Below, in pieces: positions 6,094 to 7,944 of a DNA stretch of 7,944 nucleotides. Under the pieces are notes generated by a model that saw only the letters and a list, made by a program, of their open reading frames with translations, was not told where the DNA came from and made no database searches. The DNA lies in contig JAAZLF010000224.1 of NCBI GenBank assembly GCA_012799425.1, forward strand, positions 1-7,944, written 5' to 3'. Source of the DNA: Actinomycetales bacterium (GTDB lineage: Bacteria; Actinomycetota; Actinomycetes; Actinomycetales; Dermabacteraceae). Both the position numbers and the translations under genes were made by a program. Numbering within the stretch: position 1 is the first letter of the stretch; the number at the start of each line of letters is the position of its first letter.

Positions 6094-6106
6094 GGCCGTC
6101 ATTCTG
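6094..6106 (-). promoter_or_regulatory. Possible -10 and leaderless start for the aro operon
   Basis: CAGAAT (6106-6101, minus strand) differs from TAnnnT only at the first base and is seven bases before ATG 6093. No Shine-Dalgarno precedes either candidate aroC start, and no clear -35 is visible. The HAD terminator hairpin lies just upstream, so the aro operon needs a promoter in 6094-6155. This is a weak motif call. Confidence 0.3.
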
Positions 6107-6155
6107 TCACGTCGCGCCGTGGCTCCGGCCGCTTGTCCGGGCGGTGGGAGCGGCG

Positions 6156-6184
6156 GGGCGACCGGGCGTGCGGTCCGGTCGCCC
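6156..6184 (-). terminator. Hairpin terminator after the HAD phosphatase gene
   Basis: GGGCGACCGG (6156-6165) and CCGGTCGCCC (6175-6184) form a perfect 10-bp stem with a 9-base loop, starting six bases after the HAD stop. No T-run follows. It isolates the HAD gene from the aro operon and occupies a third of the 97-base gap between them. Confidence 0.65.
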
Positions 6185-6190
6185 TCGGCC

Positions 6191-7021
<831 letters not shown>

Positions 7022-7033
7022 GGCACCAGTCTG
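7022..7033 (-). promoter_or_regulatory. Possible leaderless -10 of the HAD gene
   Basis: CAGACT (7033-7028, minus strand) is one base from TAnnnT and six bases (GGTGCC) before ATG 7021. The stretch GTGCCATG is identical to that at uvrB. The -35 position would abut the rpsA hairpin at 7057. This is a weak call. Confidence 0.3.
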
Positions 7034-7056
7034 CCGCACCATCGCCCCTGGACACG

Positions 7057-7090
7057 ACGACGGGCGCCACCCGTGGGTGACGCCCGTCGT
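7057..7090 (-). terminator. Second hairpin after rpsA
   Basis: ACGACGGGCG (7057-7066) pairs perfectly with CGCCCGTCGT (7081-7090). After one C/A mismatch the stem continues with CACC (7068-7071) against GGTG (7076-7079), closing a 4-base loop. No T-run follows. It begins exactly where the first hairpin ends, giving two back-to-back structures between rpsA and the HAD gene. Confidence 0.7.
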
Positions 7091-7124
7091 GATCGGTCGC
7101 TGATCAGCTGATCAGCACCGGATC
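7091..7124 (-). terminator. First hairpin after rpsA, built on an 18-base palindrome and including the stop codon
   Basis: The core is the perfect palindrome GCTGATCAGCTGATCAGC (7099-7116), two tandem copies of CTGATCAG plus flanks. GATCGGT (7091-7097) and ACCGGATC (7117-7124) extend it to about 14 pairs with single-base bulges at 7098 and 7120; the loop would be AGCT. Two bases of the rpsA TGA stop (7125-7123) lie in the stem. It probably acts with the neighbouring hairpin to end the rpsA transcript and shield its 3' end. Confidence 0.6.
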
Positions 7125-7944
7125 AGTTGCCGGTGAGCTTGGCGCGCAGGGCGGCCAGGGCCTCGTCGGAGGCCAGCGTGCCCTCGTCCGAGGAGCTCGA
7201 CTGGTAGGAGGCCTGCGCAGTCGGGGCCGCGGACTCCGAGGAGGAGCTGGTGGACGCGGCGGCCGGAGCGTTCACGGACTCCTCGTCGGCCTTGATGGCC
7301 TCGGCGACCTGTGCCTTGTGGGCGGTCCAGCGCTCGTAGGCGGCCGCGTACTGGCCCTCCCACTCCTCGCGCTGGGCGTCGTATCCCTCGAGCCACTCGT
7401 TGGTCTCCGGGTCGAAGCCCTCGGGGTACTTGTACTCGCCGTTGGCGTCGTACTCCGCAGCCATGCCGTACAGAGCCGGATCGAAGGTCGAGTCGTCGCC
7501 CTCGGGGTCGACGCCCTCGTTGGCCTGCTTGAGGGACAGCGAGATGCGGCGACGCTCGAGGTCGATGTCGATGACCTTGACGAAGACGTCCTGGTCGACG
7601 GTGACGACCTGCTCGGGCAGATCCACGTGACGCTGAGCCAGCTCGGAGATGTGCACCAGGCCCTCGATGCCGTCCTCGACACGCACGAACGCGCCGAACG
7701 GGACCAGCTTGGTGACCTTGCCCGGGACGACCTCGCCGATGGCGTGGGTGCGGGCGAAGAGCTGCCACGGGTCCTCCTGGGTCGCCTTCAGCGACAGGGA
7801 GACGCGCTCGCGGTCCATGTCCACGTCGAGCACCTCGACGGAGACCTTCTGACCGACCTCGACAACCTCGGAGGGGTGGTCGATGTGCTTCCAGGACAGC
7901 TCGGAGACGTGCACCAGGCCATCGACACCGCCGAGATCGACGAA
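7123..7944 (-). CDS. rpsA: 30S ribosomal protein S1, C-terminal 273 residues (5' part outside window)
   Basis: S1 binds mRNA on the 30S subunit and assists initiation on structured or Shine-Dalgarno-containing mRNAs. The visible part, numbered from the window edge, holds the end of one S1 (OB-fold) domain, with GLVHVSELSW (9-18) and RVSLSLK (47-53). It is followed by a complete final S1 domain (about 70-140), with PFGAFVRVEDGIEGLVHISEL across 82-102 and RRISLSLKQ (132-140). An actinobacterial tail follows: FDPALYGMAAEYD (154-166), the GFDPETNEWLEGYD block ending at 189, an E/W/A-rich probable helix to about 220, a Ser/Ala-rich linker, and the terminal motif LASDEALAALRAKL (257-270). This tail closely resembles that of mycobacterial RpsA. 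The reading frame is open to the right edge, so the N-terminal domains are simply cut off. Two hairpins follow the stop. Confidence 0.96.
   Translation of the reverse strand, partial: FVDLGGVDGLVHVSELSWKHIDHPSEVVEVGQKVSVEVLDVDMDRERVSLSLKATQEDPWQLFARTHAIGEVVPGKVTKLVPFGAFVRVEDGIEGLVHISELAQRHVDLPEQVVTVDQDVFVKVIDIDLERRRISLSLKQANEGVDPEGDDSTFDPALYGMAAEYDANGEYKYPEGFDPETNEWLEGYDAQREEWEGQYAAAYERWTAHKAQVAEAIKADEESVNAPAAASTSSSSESAAPTAQASYQSSSSDEGTLASDEALAALRAKLTGN

Noticed and set aside
7201..7275. Ser/Ala-rich low-complexity stretch in rpsA as a possible frameshift or repeat expansion
   Set aside because: The frame stays open and ends in the conserved tail motif LASDEALAALRAKL, and Ser/Ala linkers are normal in actinobacterial S1 tails.

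Overview
This is an ordinary chromosomal stretch from a high-GC actinobacterium. Coding sequence is dense, third codon positions are strongly G/C, and the proteins (four-domain S1 with an actinobacterial C-terminal tail, UvrB, CoaE, chorismate-pathway enzymes) resemble actinobacterial versions. A Micrococcales lineage such as Dermabacteraceae is my guess, not something the sequence proves. I see no mobile element, CRISPR array, tRNA or rRNA, and no stretch over 300 bases lacks a gene.

Layout, left to right. The 5' part of uvrB (nucleotide excision repair, minus strand) leaves the window at base 1. Upstream of it is coaE (last step of coenzyme A synthesis, minus). Divergent from coaE is a TRIC/UPF0126 membrane protein (plus), which converges on aroD. 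A four-gene minus-strand operon follows, transcribed aroC-aroK-aroB-aroD, with two 4-base stop/start overlaps and one 8-base gap. It supplies four of the seven shikimate-pathway steps: dehydroquinate synthase, type I dehydroquinate dehydratase, shikimate kinase and chorismate synthase. Next is a NagD-like HAD phosphatase (minus), then the 3' part of rpsA (ribosomal protein S1, minus), which leaves at the right edge.

The regulatory layout is the most interesting part. Genes that begin transcription units (uvrB, coaE, the TRIC gene, and less perfectly the HAD gene and aroC) have no Shine-Dalgarno. Instead they carry a TAnnnT-like -10 box 6-7 bases before the start codon, the signature of leaderless mRNAs. 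Internal operon genes (aroB, aroD) have good Shine-Dalgarno sequences. The coaE and TRIC promoters are exact mirror images around a small inverted repeat. Hairpins without U-tracts sit at nearly every 3' end and often include the stop codon: coaE, TRIC/aroD (shared), HAD, and two abutting hairpins after rpsA.

Two genomic oddities stand out. An aro operon plus HAD and TRIC genes lies between rpsA and coaE-uvrB, which are near neighbours in mycobacteria. The dehydratase in the operon is a class I AroD rather than the class II AroQ found in the well-known actinobacterial aro clusters. I did not find a wholly new biological system here.
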